NCBI GenBank assembly: GCA_021234155.1 | Contig: JAJEKV010000047.1 | Coordinates: 6,601,071 to 6,665,070 of the forward strand | DNA length: 64,000 nucleotides | Direction of reading: 5' to 3' | Origin: Isoetes taiwanensis | Lineage: Eukaryota > Streptophyta > Lycopodiopsida > Isoetales > Isoetaceae | Part shown: piece by piece, positions 46,605 through 57,520 of the stretch | How the letters are laid out: each line of letters starts with the position of its first letter | How positions within the stretch are numbered: the first letter of the stretch is position 1 | Position numbers and translations under genes: made by a program | Notes under the pieces: generated by a model | The model's database searches: none | What the model was told of the DNA's origin: nothing | Seen by the model: the letters and a program-made list of their open reading frames with translations, nothing else

Positions 46605-46815
46605 GGGCATAAGCCCTAACAGAACAGAGGGCCGAATCCCAAAGAATAGAACATGGGGTCAAAGCCCCGTTACAACACACAATTCAGGGCATACAACACA
46701 CAATATAGGGCATGAGCCCTACTAAAACTCGGGAGCTATGCCCCCTAACAAGTCTCAAATACCAAATACAAAATAAGCGGGCATAAGCCCAGACAAAACT
46801 CGGGGGCTATGCCCC
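46605..46815 (-). repeat. Repeated short hairpins in LINE 3' UTR
   Basis: Within the 3' UTR there are several small perfect inverted repeats: GGGC-ATAA-GCCC (46605-46616), GGGC-ATGA-GCCC (46708-46719), GGGC-ATAA-GCCC (46779-46790) and GGGGC-TAT-GCCCC (46803-46815). Two of them sit in a ~70-bp unit with aaaactcggg(g)gctatgcccc. Related GGGC.ACATAAGCCC sequence is in the copy at 49.4 kb. Confidence 0.75.
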
Positions 46816-47991
46816 ACAACAAAGTAAGCAATAAAAGGAACAAACCAAAATGGAGTCGGGACGCCCAGGGCTATACAAAAACTGTCCATGGATCAGTCGG
46901 CCAATGATCCCGGATAATAGCCTGGCCTCCCCTGTACACAGCCCACTTCCGTTGCAGTCGAGCTTCGCGGACTCGGCACAATTCTTCCTTTCGTCTGCAG
47001 AGCTGTACGAGAGGGTAAGGTCTTCCTGGACAGAGAAAGCGGTTCCCTTCAAGTGATTGCCACGTCGGAGGATGTGTAATCTGGATGAGGGATCCCGAAA
47101 GCGGACTAGCAAGTGCCAGGAGCGGTTGGGTCGAGCTGCTCCAACCCGATGTGCAGAAAGGATGCCCGCTGCCTGTATGTGCATTATCTGAGTGAAAAAC
47201 CGGTCCACCTCAACTCTAGCAGGAGTGTCACTCGCCTCTTCCAATCCTACGATGCGTAGGTTCAGGGCAGACGTGTGCTCTGTGTCTATACTCGGCTCCG
47301 AACGTGGGACCTTCGCCTGCTTAGCAGGTGGACAATCCTGTGTCTGCGGCTGTGTGGGCCTAGGTACTGTAGCATCGTCCTGGGGCATGACATGTACATG
47401 GTCAGGTGCTGGTGTTCCGATAGACACTAGTGAAGCATCATTGTGCTCTGCCGACTGCAGCAGTATCTCCAAAAGCTGTACCCAGCTCTCTAAAGGTAAT
47501 TGGGCAGATGTCTCTGTGAGAGTGACGGTAGATTGAACCGTGCGAATCTTGATCAACAGGTCCGGGGGCAAACAAGGGATCCGAGCAGTTATTCTATTCA
47601 AGACCGCAACTAAGGAGGCATTGGGAGCAGATTGTGCCAGGACTGAACGCTGGGGCCCAAAAGAAGGGGCTGCCTGGAGATAGGACTCTATCGTGGGATC
47701 ATAAGGCTGACCAGATGACACAGGCACCTTGATAAGGTTCTTTGCCTTGCGGGTCTCTCTGGCCATACGTTTGATTGTACGGGTCATGCTGAGGTTCTTT
47801 GAAACAGGAACTGAGGCCACAAGAACAAGTTCCAGATAGGTAGACCGAGGTAGGAGCAGACAAAGGCAAGGAGGGCTGAAAAAAAGGGGGCTAGAACTTA
47901 GAGGCTGGGCGGAAATCAGTAGCTGGCCTAAGGTATATGAAATTGCAGCTGGTGTGGAAGAACTGTGTAGCCGCTGGGTTAATACCGGCAA
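46807..47991 (-). CDS. LINE ORF1 protein, RRM/CTD (transposase-22) type
   Basis: The open frame of 394 codons is intact. The likely translation start is internal, at MTRTIKRMARETRK (47787) or MARETRKAKN (47766), since the decayed copy at 30.7 kb starts with the same MAR-K pattern; the residues before it are 5' UTR-like. The C-terminal half has the RRM-like fold signature of L1 ORF1p: SALNLRIVGLEEASDTPA, then RVEVDRFFTQIM, HRVGAARPNRSWHLLVRF, LRRGNHLKGTAFSVQEDLT. It would act as an RNA-binding chaperone in LINE ribonucleoprotein. There is no CCHC knuckle and no ORF2 downstream. Confidence 0.8.
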   Translation of the reverse strand: MPVLTQRLHSSSTPAAISYTLGQLLISAQPLSSSPLFFSPPCLCLLLPRSTYLELVLVASVPVSKNLSMTRTIKRMARETRKAKNLIKVPVSSGQPYDPTIESYLQAAPSFGPQRSVLAQSAPNASLVAVLNRITARIPCLPPDLLIKIRTVQSTVTLTETSAQLPLESWVQLLEILLQSAEHNDASLVSIGTPAPDHVHVMPQDDATVPRPTQPQTQDCPPAKQAKVPRSEPSIDTEHTSALNLRIVGLEEASDTPARVEVDRFFTQIMHIQAAGILSAHRVGAARPNRSWHLLVRFRDPSSRLHILRRGNHLKGTAFSVQEDLTLSYSSADERKNCAESAKLDCNGSGLCTGEARLLSGIIGRLIHGQFLYSPGRPDSILVCSFYCLLCCGA

Positions 47992-48829
47992 AGAGATATG
48001 GGTCGTTTGACCCAGGAGTGAAAATTGCCAAACCGACCTAGGTGGAGAGATGTGCTGCCAGACCAGAAGAAACTACAAAAACCGACCTGATGCAATAACC
48101 GACCTCCTATCAGAACCGACCTGATGCAAATCCCGGTGAATCAGAACCAAAGGCCAAGAACCAGGTAGTGGATACGGCTGTGTCCGGACTGGCTGGAAGC
48201 TGCCGAGAGCCTATGCTGGGGAATCCAGACGGAAACTTGGGAAACGAACTGGGACGGTGAAGACCTTTGTCGAAACTGGAGGTTGCGATGAAGCCGTTCC
48301 TCTGTTCTTGCTGCTGCCGACGCCAGGTACTGTTGGCTGGGCTGGTGCTTGATGCTTCCACCTAAACAAGATCTTCACATGAGCTGAGCTAGAACGGGCC
48401 TTGGGCGCCTCAGGATACTGATTATTATGATTCCATATCATGGTGGTTGTGTTACCATTTGATTTGAATATTGCCATTGTGTTGCCTTGCATTCTACTAG
48501 ATGTATTGTTTACAACATATTATGCACTCTAAAAACGAAATATATAGTTAGATGAAGCAAAAATGTGATGCACATAATGGAAAATGAGTCTATGTATAAG
48601 GCATGATTTTTATATTGCTATACCTAGTAGGTTAACATGACTTGATGTGTGTTTCATAAGTTGATTATAAAAACTCTATATGTGGCCACTTTCTTGCTTA
48701 CTTTTTGCACTTGCTCGAAAACCAAAAAGAATGAAGGGAGAATTAGAGGAGTATTACGATATAAGGCCCTGAAGGGGTCAAAAATATTTTTTTAACAATA
48801 TAAATCATTACATCCTACACTTTTAATAA

Positions 48830-49112
48830 AATCCCCCTTAAAATGCTCTTTTGTTTGGGTGCATATTCACACGGGGAGTGATGTAGGGCAGCGAGAGCCC
48901 CTTATACATATATAAAATCAACACCATTTAGTACATTGCCTCCTTGTAGTATTTTGAAAACCTCCTTATATAGTATAATAAAACTTGTACAACCATACCT
49001 CATAAATGAGGATCACTATTTACTGTCTGCATTGAAGAATAACTTGCAAGTACGCCCATCCAACAACTCTCGAATCCCGAAGTCAACCCCTGTGTAAATA
49101 TGCAACCGACAA
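48830..49112. mobile_element. Second fold-back element copy, diverged
   Basis: Its left end (aaaatccccctta, gtttgggtgcatattcacacgggg, gggcagcgagagc) and right end (ccaacaactctcg, ccctgtgtaaatatgcaacc) match the arms of the element at 41498-41986, and the AT-rich centre is related in inverse orientation. It is more degraded: the arms are shorter and differ by indels. Confidence 0.75.
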
Positions 49113-49377
49113 CTTGATTTCCAATTAAAGTAATAGCACGAGATTGTAGGTAACTGGCCTGGTTTGACTTTATTGCCCATGTTGCTTTACTGGTAGGAAA
49201 CCCTTTCCTTAAATCTTAAACGCAATATAAATGCCTCAGTGCACTTCTTATGCAAATATGAAGTGGTAGAAGCACACTACATCAAATGTTACACACAATG
49301 TACATTCAAACCATTTGTATCCCATATATTTGTGTATGGTGTATTTTGGAATGGTGAGCGATCCCTAGCAAATAATA

Positions 49378-49885
49378 ATAAAGATAAAGATAAAAATTTT
49401 ATCTTCCACGAGAACCCAGTCGGTTTATGGGGCCCAAACAAAAAGGGCGACATAAGCCCAAACCAAAACTGGGGGACAACCCCCATCATCAGAACAGAAG
49501 GGGGGGACTAATCCCCATCACAAAATAAACAGACATTTAAGTTTCAATTTTTTACAATGAGAATTAGCTGGGGAAGACTAGATAGCAAACATCCAGGGAT
49601 TAGAAGGCCACTCATCCCATATAAGATCTTGTCCTCCTCGGTACACTGCCCACTTTTTTTTCAAACGAGCTTCGCAGACTCGAAAAAGTTCTGCCCTCCT
49701 TTGGCAGAGCTGGACTGGAGTAAGACCCTACTGGACTGAGAAGGTGGTCCCCTTAAGGTGGTTACCATGCTTCAAAATGTGGAGTCGAGAGGTTGCATCC
49801 CTAAACTGAACAAGAGATGACAAGGGCGGTTGGGTCGTGATGCTCCTACCCGACTGGCTGAGAGGATGCCATGGGACGAGCCAGT
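49378..49885 (-). mobile_element. Second ORF1-only LINE copy, 5'-truncated
   Basis: On the minus strand it begins abruptly inside the RRM part of ORF1 (ILSASRVGASRPNR, near 49870), passes decayed frames (SSAKGGQNFFESAKLV), and has a 3' UTR without ORF2. It ends in the same 3' motif, here AACC-GACTG-GGTT (49413-49426), followed by a (TTTATC)n/(TTA)n-like tail (49370-49400). The tail differs from the (TTCC)n tail of the 46.5-kb copy. Confidence 0.75.
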
Positions 49886-50483
49886 GCCCCCTAACATCTT
49901 TTAATGCATAGAGTGCAATACCAAGAATACAGAAAGGGCACCAATATCTGTATAGAAAGACATATGTTTCATGTTAAATCCCTTGATATCTAGTTGTGCA
50001 TCGATCAAATCTACATGTCTCCATTAAATACCGCCATAGCAATACTATTATTAGCTTCATCAATTTGTAAAAGTTGATGGAGGCGAGTTAGCTCTGCAGT
50101 AAGCTTCTTGACACTAATAGATAGAGTGATAACATTATCAAATTCTTCAGAGAGCCTATCTACTTGTAACTGCGACCTCCTTGTCCTAGCTAGAGGAGAG
50201 CGTATTCAATGCGATACAATACGTGAAGCAATTTGATTTCTCTTATATTCCTTCCTCATGGTTAGTCTACGTCTTTTATGAATATTGTCTATTGCTTAAA
50301 TCTGTATTTATGTCACTAACGTTTGAACGTTTAACAACTCCATTCTCTACTTCAGGTCTAGCCTCAAGTGTCCTCTCAACCAACTTCGCATTAAACATAC
50401 AAGCAATATTCAACAAAAATTAAGCCCAAATCTTCTCCTTAATATAATATATTACCATATATATTCAAGTAGGCAAAACTACA
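49886..50483. other. Intergenic stretch
   Basis: No gene is recognised; AT-rich, with no frame of interest. Confidence 0.35.
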
Positions 50484-51223
50484 TTTTTTTTTTGAGGAAT
50501 AAAAATTAATTTAACAGAAGGCACAATAAAGGGGAACACTCATCCAAGAAGATGCACTCAGACGATAGCCCACATGTTGCATGGTCACACTTTATAGTAC
50601 TCCCCATGGAAGAAATGCACCTTGATTGTCCACAATGTGAAGCGTCTTTTTTCAAATAGCTGATTTGATCATTAGATATTCCAACTTCAATCTTGCTATC
50701 TGCTATATCAGTTTTTATCCTGAATATAGCCGCAGATTTTATGGGTTTAGTGCTCAAATACTTTTTGAGGTAATAGGGTATGGTACCAAATGGCTCATTT
50801 GGTTTCACACACTCTATCCTATCCAAGAGCAAGCTAGAAATGAAGTGTTGCACAACCAATGCATCAAATAGACATTCTGATGACCCATATATCCATCCAC
50901 ATTGCACATGATACAATTTATTATTATTCTCTTTAACAATTGCTATGTATAAAAACCTTTTTATTTGTGATGGCATCATGATAATAGTCTTTGCTAACAT
51001 TCCCATCTGAGATATCCACCCATAAGGTTGGCAATTGCTTTTTACAAAAAAATTTGTTGGAAAAAAAAGTTTCAATAAAAAAATAAAGGTTCTTTTTTGT
51101 GCGTGAGAACCATTGGTAAACTAAATATTTGGCCAATGGAAATATTTCACCAAAGCTTTCTGCAAAGCGACAGAAAGCATACCTTTTTGGAGTTACGGGA
51201 GCAATGCGGACAGGAAGCAACAA
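50484..51223 (-). other. Poly(A)-ended open frames, unidentified
   Basis: On the minus strand a frame of 189 codons (51075-50506) ends 13 bases before an A-run (T-run 50484-50493). A frame upstream (51223-50933) overlaps it and may be the same protein after a frameshift. Recognisable features are a His/Cys-rich end (KKDASHCGQSRCISSMG, KCDHATCGLSSECIFLDEC) and no membrane segment. The run of A right after the stop suggests a retrotransposed copy: a LINE fragment or processed pseudogene. I do not recognise the family. Confidence 0.45.
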
Positions 51224-53236
51224 CCCAAAAAAAGCTTACGGCAGACCAGTAGCCCTTTCTCTAGCAGGTTGGCAGCAGCAGAAGGCAGGAAGGCAGATCG
51301 AGAATAAGATCGTTAAAGAAGTTCATGGCAAGGCTGCCCCATTTTCCACGACTTGGCAGTGATGGTTGTTTATGGTTTTTGTCTAGTAGTTCAGATTAGG
51401 AGCAAGCAGGGCCATGTTTTTTCGACCATTAAATTCCTTTTACTACTCTGTTCCAAATTGGACCTTGAAGTAGCTCTAGAATTGTGGGCTTTTTTCCAAC
51501 TTGCATTCTTTTTCTCTGCTGCGACAATACGAGAATCTTCAGGATCTATATACACTGCATAACATTCGCAGCGGCAGTGGTAATAGAGCAAAGAAGTAGG
51601 AAGTTACTTTGTTTAAAGGGCAAAATGAAAACCGATTTGGTCAGTCAAAGCCGATTTGTAAGGCAAGGGGCTGATTTGAGGCAAGAAGCTGATTTGTTTT
51701 TGGCCCAAGGCTGGTCCCCTCTCACGGCAGGGGCTTCTGCCATAGCCATACTACTAAAAAAATATCATTATATTGTTGTGGTTGTTTATGGTATTGCCAA
51801 TGCTTTTTTGCCCCCTTTCTTTTAAACCAAACTAACATCATCTCCCATAAACAAGCACAGCAACAGTTTGAAGCACAAACAACAACTAGAGTAAACAAAA
51901 GAAAAATGTTTCTTCAATATCAAACAACCAAAACTTCAACAATATAACATATCTGCAAGATATATACCTTGAATATGAGGAATGAAGCAAGGATGAAGCG
52001 CTCACATTAATACTTCAATTGCTTCAATGTGATAAAATGCTAGGAACGTCTTCTATTTATAGGATAGAAGTCTCTTTAGATAGTCGATTGTGTCACTAAT
52101 CAAAGCCTATATTACGCCTCGTGTTTGTATTCTACGCCACATATCATATATAATATTCATAGGCATAATCATTCAAAATCAATATCATAAATCAAATCTA
52201 CTCTAATCTACATAATCAAAATAGATGTCACACAACCCCACAAACACCAAACATATACACGTCTGAATTTCTATAGATTGTGTTGATGGAAGTCTATTTA
52301 GATAATCGATACATGTCACTGCCTTTTTCCCACCACGTGTTTGCATTCTAAGCCACATGAATATTTAATATCATATATCACTCATTCGAAATTAATGTAT
52401 AATGAAATAGGGCACATGTCAATACAAATCCACCCTAATATACACTAAATAAGCTATGTGTCAATTCAACGCTTTAGATCCATAATGATTTGTACTATCT
52501 CAAATTAAGAAAATAAGGCACATGTCAATTTCCACGTTACACAAATAATGGTGGACATACCATGTGCATATATACCAAATACATCATAATCCTAGAATTT
52601 ACAAGAATTTAGCGCCGGCGGAGCCGGCGCCCTATGGACGCCTAGGTGCTGAATAAAAAATTTGAGACGTTAATATCGCAAACTAAAATTTCAAGATCTT
52701 TTTTTTGTTAAATAATTGTACCTTGTTAAGTGAGATACTGGATAATGTATTGTTCCATTGGGCCAAATTAGATGCATGAGAAAATGCTCAAGTCAATGAG
52801 ATTTTTTTTGAATTTCTCTTATGAATAAAAATTCAAAATTATGGATGGGTTAATCGATCTACTCTATGACGAGAATATGAAATATTTCTTTTAATTAGAA
52901 AGCGAGGTCTATTTTTAAGCCTGAAATAAACTTTTGATGTTGGAAAGACATTTGTCAAGAAACTTGTTATTGTTTTGTGAAAAAAGATCTAAAACTGTAG
53001 ATAGGCAGGGCAAATCCCAAATCCAATATATCCAGAGGCAGCAGACCCAGAAAACGATGTCTATTATATGGGGCGTATTATTTCAACCACTCTATTGAAA
53101 ATCTTAACTTTCAAAAGTTGTCCTTTTAAAAAATGGCATCTCCGAGGCCCTACTTGGACGTGAACCAATCAGCAAAGTTCATATTTTGCAAGATGAGTGT
53201 AACAATTAGGGTGCATAATTGAAGTCGTTAAAATTG
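51224..53236. other. AT-rich intergenic stretch with one strong hairpin
   Basis: No gene is recognised. The phrase aggcacatgtcaattt (52514) also occurs near the Helitron end at 62190. The hairpin at 52613-52631 is listed separately. Confidence 0.35.
52613..52631. repeat. Perfect GC hairpin in AT-rich DNA
   Basis: GCGCCGGC-GGA-GCCGGCGC forms an 8-bp stem with a 3-nt loop. CTAG follows ten bases later, but the next base is G rather than T, so it misses the strict Helitron rule (CTRR followed by T). It could be a diverged Helitron 3' end of a second family. Confidence 0.85.
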
Positions 53237-53336
53237 ACCGAACAAAATGTCATCCCAACAAAATTGCAAGGATGAGCTTCAGATTAACCGAACAAAATGT
53301 CGTCCCAACAAAATTGCAAGGATGATCTTCAGATTA
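53237..53336. repeat. Exact-length 50-bp tandem duplication
   Basis: Two copies of a 50-bp unit (starting accgaacaaaatgtc) differ at two sites (A/G and G/T). The duplication is recent. The frame 53247-53645 runs across both copies but has no family match. Confidence 0.95.
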
Positions 53337-54473
53337 ATTTGTTATTTTGTACACTGTCTGTCGATTCATCTGGTGTCCAATCGATGGATTCAGATCTTAA
53401 CTTTCAGAATCACAACAATAGAAGCTGCAGGTACGCCATTTCAAAGCTTCCGATCTTTTTATCCATCAATCGCAGGAATTCAACCTATGTACTTCCTCTT
53501 GTTTGTGCCTTATCATAGTTTTTGGCTTATCCCCTGTTTTGGCAGAATAGGAAGCATAAACCACATGCTTGGGGATGAAGCTTGGCTACTACGATTTGTG
53601 AGCCCCAAAATAGGTGCCTTGTTAATCTCCACAGCAGAGCTCTGATTCTCACGCCTTGAAGCAGCTATAAGAACGTGGGTAAGGTTTAATTGCTGCCATT
53701 TCTCAAGCATTAAATGAGGACAGTTCAAAAATTCGTCAGGAAATAGAACAAAAAATCCTTGCTAGTACACAACTGTGCAGTTTCTGTAGTGCCAGGGAGT
53801 TTTTCGATTAATTTCTTGCTCTGGATTCATAGCCCTAGTGGAGAAGAATATAGCCAGAGCCCAGATGAAACAACAGTAAGAAAAAACCCGAACCCGGTTC
53901 TAAGACTGAAATTTGAGATTTGGCGAGCCGGTAGAGCTTTGAAATGCTGCTGCAGCGGCGGAGTTTCGATTTGGACGAATTAAGGGGGACTTGGTTCATT
54001 AAGTCGAGTGTTCGGATAATCCGAGCTTTTGAATTCCGATTTCGATAGAATCGTTAATACTTCAGAAACAAGGGGGGTTTGGGTCTGTTTTAGCGGCGTT
54101 AAAATTCAGAGACGAATTCTTAGATTGCGATTGAATGTGTTAATCGGAGACAGAAACAGGAAATGGGGGGAAGGAATTACGGATTACTGGAAAGAAGGAC
54201 AAAACAAATTGGATTGGGTTGAGTGTTGGGGAAACTATTTCAAATGAATAGGAAAATCTCAAGGGATTCGGAAATTTTTTGTCTCAACCGGAAGCTCCCT
54301 GCAATCCATAATCTACACCGGAAGGTATGCTTCCAAAAAAAAACATATTCAAGCTTCAAGTAAAACATTTATAACATAAATTCCTTCATGAAAAGATAAC
54401 TCTATTGAAGTAGATAATTGTAAAAGTTAAAACCAGTTATCTTATAAAACGCGAATTGAACCATTAGCAAATG
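53337..54473. other. Intergenic stretch
   Basis: No gene is recognised. A GC-richer part at 53880-54250 may be an exon or 5' region, but no frame matches a known family. Confidence 0.3.
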
Positions 54474-54797
54474 AGATTAGCCTACCAACTTTTACAATTC
54501 TTCAGCCACGTCATCTTCATCATCATCACAAAACAAATTGTCTTCTTCAAAACGGTCTTGACCACGAGGACACCTTGTAAAGATATGACGATAATGAACG
54601 CTTTCTTTCCATAGTTTTATGCTCGTATTGAAATCAAAGAGATTAGCCTACCAACTTTTACAATTCTTCAGCCACGTCATCTTCATCATCATCACAAAAC
54701 AAATTGTCTTCTTCAAAACGGTCTTGACCACGAGGACACCTTGTAAAGATATATAGTTTTATGCTCGTATTGAAATCAAAGCTTTTCAACTCAGGCC
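54474..54797. repeat. Tandem duplication of hAT 3' end
   Basis: The segment from gagattagcctacc to attgaaatcaaag occurs at about 54474-54643 and again at about 54644-54782. The second copy lacks 24-26 bases (gacgataatgaacgctttctttcc). The lost piece would encode residues present in the first copy, so the copy nearer the gene body carries the deletion. Confidence 0.92.
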
Positions 54798-55004
54798 CTT
54801 CTGCAGATATGTGAAGCAAAGCATCCAATCCATCATTTTGTAGCCAATTCCTGAACTTGTTTTTTATAACGTTCATGCGACTAAAACCACGCTCACATGC
54901 TGCGGTACTAGCACATTGAACAAGCCCAATGGTTGCAATTTTTAATAACTCTGGCATTTTATCTTTCCAAGTCTCGCTGCAAGATATCATTCCTGATACG
55001 CTTT

Positions 55005-55640
55005 AAGGGAAAAGCTTAAAGACGTAACTACTTTAATCAACAATTGTATAGGCAAAACAAAAGAAGAACAATCTTAGATAAGATCAAATGGCTTGGTTTC
55101 CACAACCAATGGATTTGGGCATCCAGTCTCCACCCAACCGGATCCAGAGAGAACTAAGGCAATTACCAAGGGAAAAGAATGAAAGGAATTGATCACAGCT
55201 TATTTCCCTCTTCGGCTTATGATCAAACCAATCTTACAATTGCAATGGGTTCAGATGGATTCAACCGCAACCACCAAAGAATAGAACTGGACTAAAATCC
55301 CAGGCTTATCAGGAAAGCCTGCATCCACCGCAGATCCTGAAGCCCCCCTTGCAAGATCTTCGTCTCAAACTGAGAGAAGCAGATCGGATTCGAACGGATG
55401 CAGCCAAAGACTAAGATGCTGCTGCCGGAATCCAGAACAGGTCGGGTTTTCAGAGTGTCGGGAAACAAGTCTGAGATTCCGCTCCCACCTAACTGATCAT
55501 TGATCCCTGTTATAGCCCAGATCGGGCCTTTTTGTCCGAGATAAAGGTAGTCGCTGCTGCTATTTTGGTTTCTCCCGATCCTTTCCTTTTAGTACCAAAA
55601 ATAGTTAGCCCCAAAACTTGCACGAACCTATTTCTGATAT
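55005..55640 (-). mobile_element. Insertion in hAT gene, LTR-like
   Basis: This ~0.6-kb stretch separates hAT coding pieces (helical domain up to about 55640; dimerisation block from 54990) and has no coding frame. It is GC-richer, and on the minus strand reads like an LTR U5 leader with several cttct/ctctct stretches and ggatccggttggg. The phrase gcgtatcaggaatgatat at its 3' side recalls the TATCAGAGC of copia primer sites. No TG..CA borders or target duplication were defined. Confidence 0.4.
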
Positions 55641-57520
55641 TTGCCTTGCTTTAGATATTTTCCCTTTCTTTAACAATATCTCCCTTATCAAATGGTTGCT
55701 TGAAATACCTTGCCCCCATGCTCATAATATCTTATAACCAATTACCCCATTGCCTTAACCATTGTTTTCCCCAAATGTCCAAGAAATTCATATCTAACCA
55801 TTCAGTGCTGGCTTGTCATTTAAACAACATAAATTCTCTAGACAACTTTTCTGGATCAACAACATCATGAAACACTTTCTCACCCACCCTTTTTTGAGCT
55901 CCATAGAATTCCTGCAACTTCTTTATCTCATCCAAACCAACTAACTTAATACCCTTTGCTCGAAAAGGCATTTTTAGAGGTGACAATATCTTTAAAGATG
56001 CAAGAATTTTCGAAGCTCTACTGACCTGTACATGTTTCCCTTCACAGACGATCTCAAAGTGGCTAACATACCCTTGTCTCCTCCATAATCTGGAATAATG
56101 GGATAACCTTTGCTATCTTTTTCATAAGCATTTAGATCAGATAAAGCCTGCTGCTTTAGAAAGGATTCCTCTATCTCCATTATATGAGACCTACATAAGC
56201 TTGCCACATTTGTGACATCCACAAAATTTCTTTGAAATTCAATGCTCAAATCAGACATGATCTTCAATATGTCAGCTAGAAAGTGAAGAGCGTAGACAAT
56301 ATCAAAGCAAAGCATACTCCAATAGAGATCCTTACCATCGGCGTGTGTTCGTAGGAATTCCATCAATGATTCAAACACCTCACAAACTCTTTCGATTGCA
56401 TGCTGCCTGCTTAGCCATCGTGTTTTAACAATACCCAAAATTCTTAAATGTGAGCAATCAAGTACCTCTTGCACTTTCTGAAACTCCACTTGCCGTTTTG
56501 AACTCCGAGAAAAGAAACTTGCAACTCTTGTTACAGTATCATCCATTTGTTTGCAAATGGGTTTCACTGCTGGATTTTTTCACGCTTCCTCCACGCATAA
56601 GTTTGTGCGATGTGCACAACAATGCAAGCTTGTCATGTATGGATTGAGGTTCTTCAATCTTGTAGCCACTCCAGTTTGGGAGCCAACCATAATGGACGCA
56701 CCATCGCTTCCAAATCCCATCAGTTTGCGGATGTCAAGATGCCAATCATCAAGTAATTTCAAGATAGTTTGCATGATAGTCTCTGATGTCCCATCACTTA
56801 CAAGAAGAATGCCCAAGAACTTTGTGTGCACCCTTCTTCTTTCTAGGAAAGTAACATACAAAATCAGATTTTTAGTGACACTAGCATCCGTGGATTCATC
56901 CACCATGAGACCAAACCACGAGCTTTGTCTAATCAGGTAAATCTGTCACTCCACATTCACGTAATAGATCCAAAAAGCTTGCTAATTTCCTAAATGCTAA
57001 ATCTTCCTTGGCAATCCAATAGGCACATTTGAACAATTTCTCAACTGATGCATCTATAGATACCTTCTTCTTCTTCGCCAATTTTGCAAAGCCATCTTTA
57101 TCACATTCTTGCAACAAGATCGCATCTCTATGGGCCCTCGAACTTGCATGATCATCTAATGCCGATGTCTTGAAATGTTTTGCTTCTGTTGTTGCAAAAA
57201 TTGATTTGCAATGTGGGTCTTTCCTACATACACATAACTCCTCTTTCTTTGTCCACCTCCAACCATTTATTTTTTTCACACCATTCCGCCAAGCTCAACA
57301 GCCATTTGCTCCCTATGTTCCCGAACTTCTTCATTCAGATTAACATCTTCAGCTTGTATACTAGGTGGGGCTTCCTTTTGGAAACATGGCATGCTAAAAA
57401 GAGTAGCTTGCTTCTCTTTCCTCTTGTTTATTCTGTTCTCACCAGCCATGTCACTATTTATACCTTGAATAAAAATCCAAACAAAGAGAAAATTATGAGC
57501 CACAAAGTACAAACAAAAAT

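Larger units (their letters stand above)
46525..48400 (-). mobile_element. ORF1-only LINE ('half-LINE')
   Basis: On the minus strand it runs from a GC-rich 5' region (about 48400-47990), through ORF1 (to 46807) and a 250-bp 3' UTR, to the conserved 3' stem-loop (AACCC-GATT-GGGTT, 46569-46582), cgtta/taaaaatt and a (TTCC)n tail (46525-46548). No ORF2 lies between ORF1 and the tail. The 5' limit is placed by the drop in GC and is uncertain; no target duplication was found. It resembles mammalian half-L1 elements that keep ORF1 and rely on an RT in trans. Confidence 0.7.
54474..57520 (-). pseudogene. hAT-family transposase (ZMYM/DUF4371-like) pseudogene
   Basis: Minus-strand frames in the correct order. 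An N-terminal leader (MAGENRINKRKEKQ, 57449) and a degenerate TTF-type zinc region (CVCRKDPHCKSIF … ALDDHASSRAH, 57235-57120) come first. Then VDESTDASVTKNLILYV (56900, the catalytic-fold start), LMGFGSDGASIMVGSQTG (catalytic Asp region), SLHCCAHRTNLC, and a helical insertion domain (56567-55992, TRWLSRQHAIE). Last is the C-terminal dimerisation block CASTAACERGFSRMNVIKNK (about 54910). Frameshifts lie near 57280 and 56910 (with loss of part of the region before VDEST), and an insertion lies at about 55005-55640. Without these it would be a ~750-residue protein. Terminal inverted repeats and an 8-bp target duplication could not be fixed. Confidence 0.85.

Noticed and set aside
46850-47536. Plus-strand frames opposite the LINE ORF1
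   Set aside because: They are shadows of the ORF1 coding strand.
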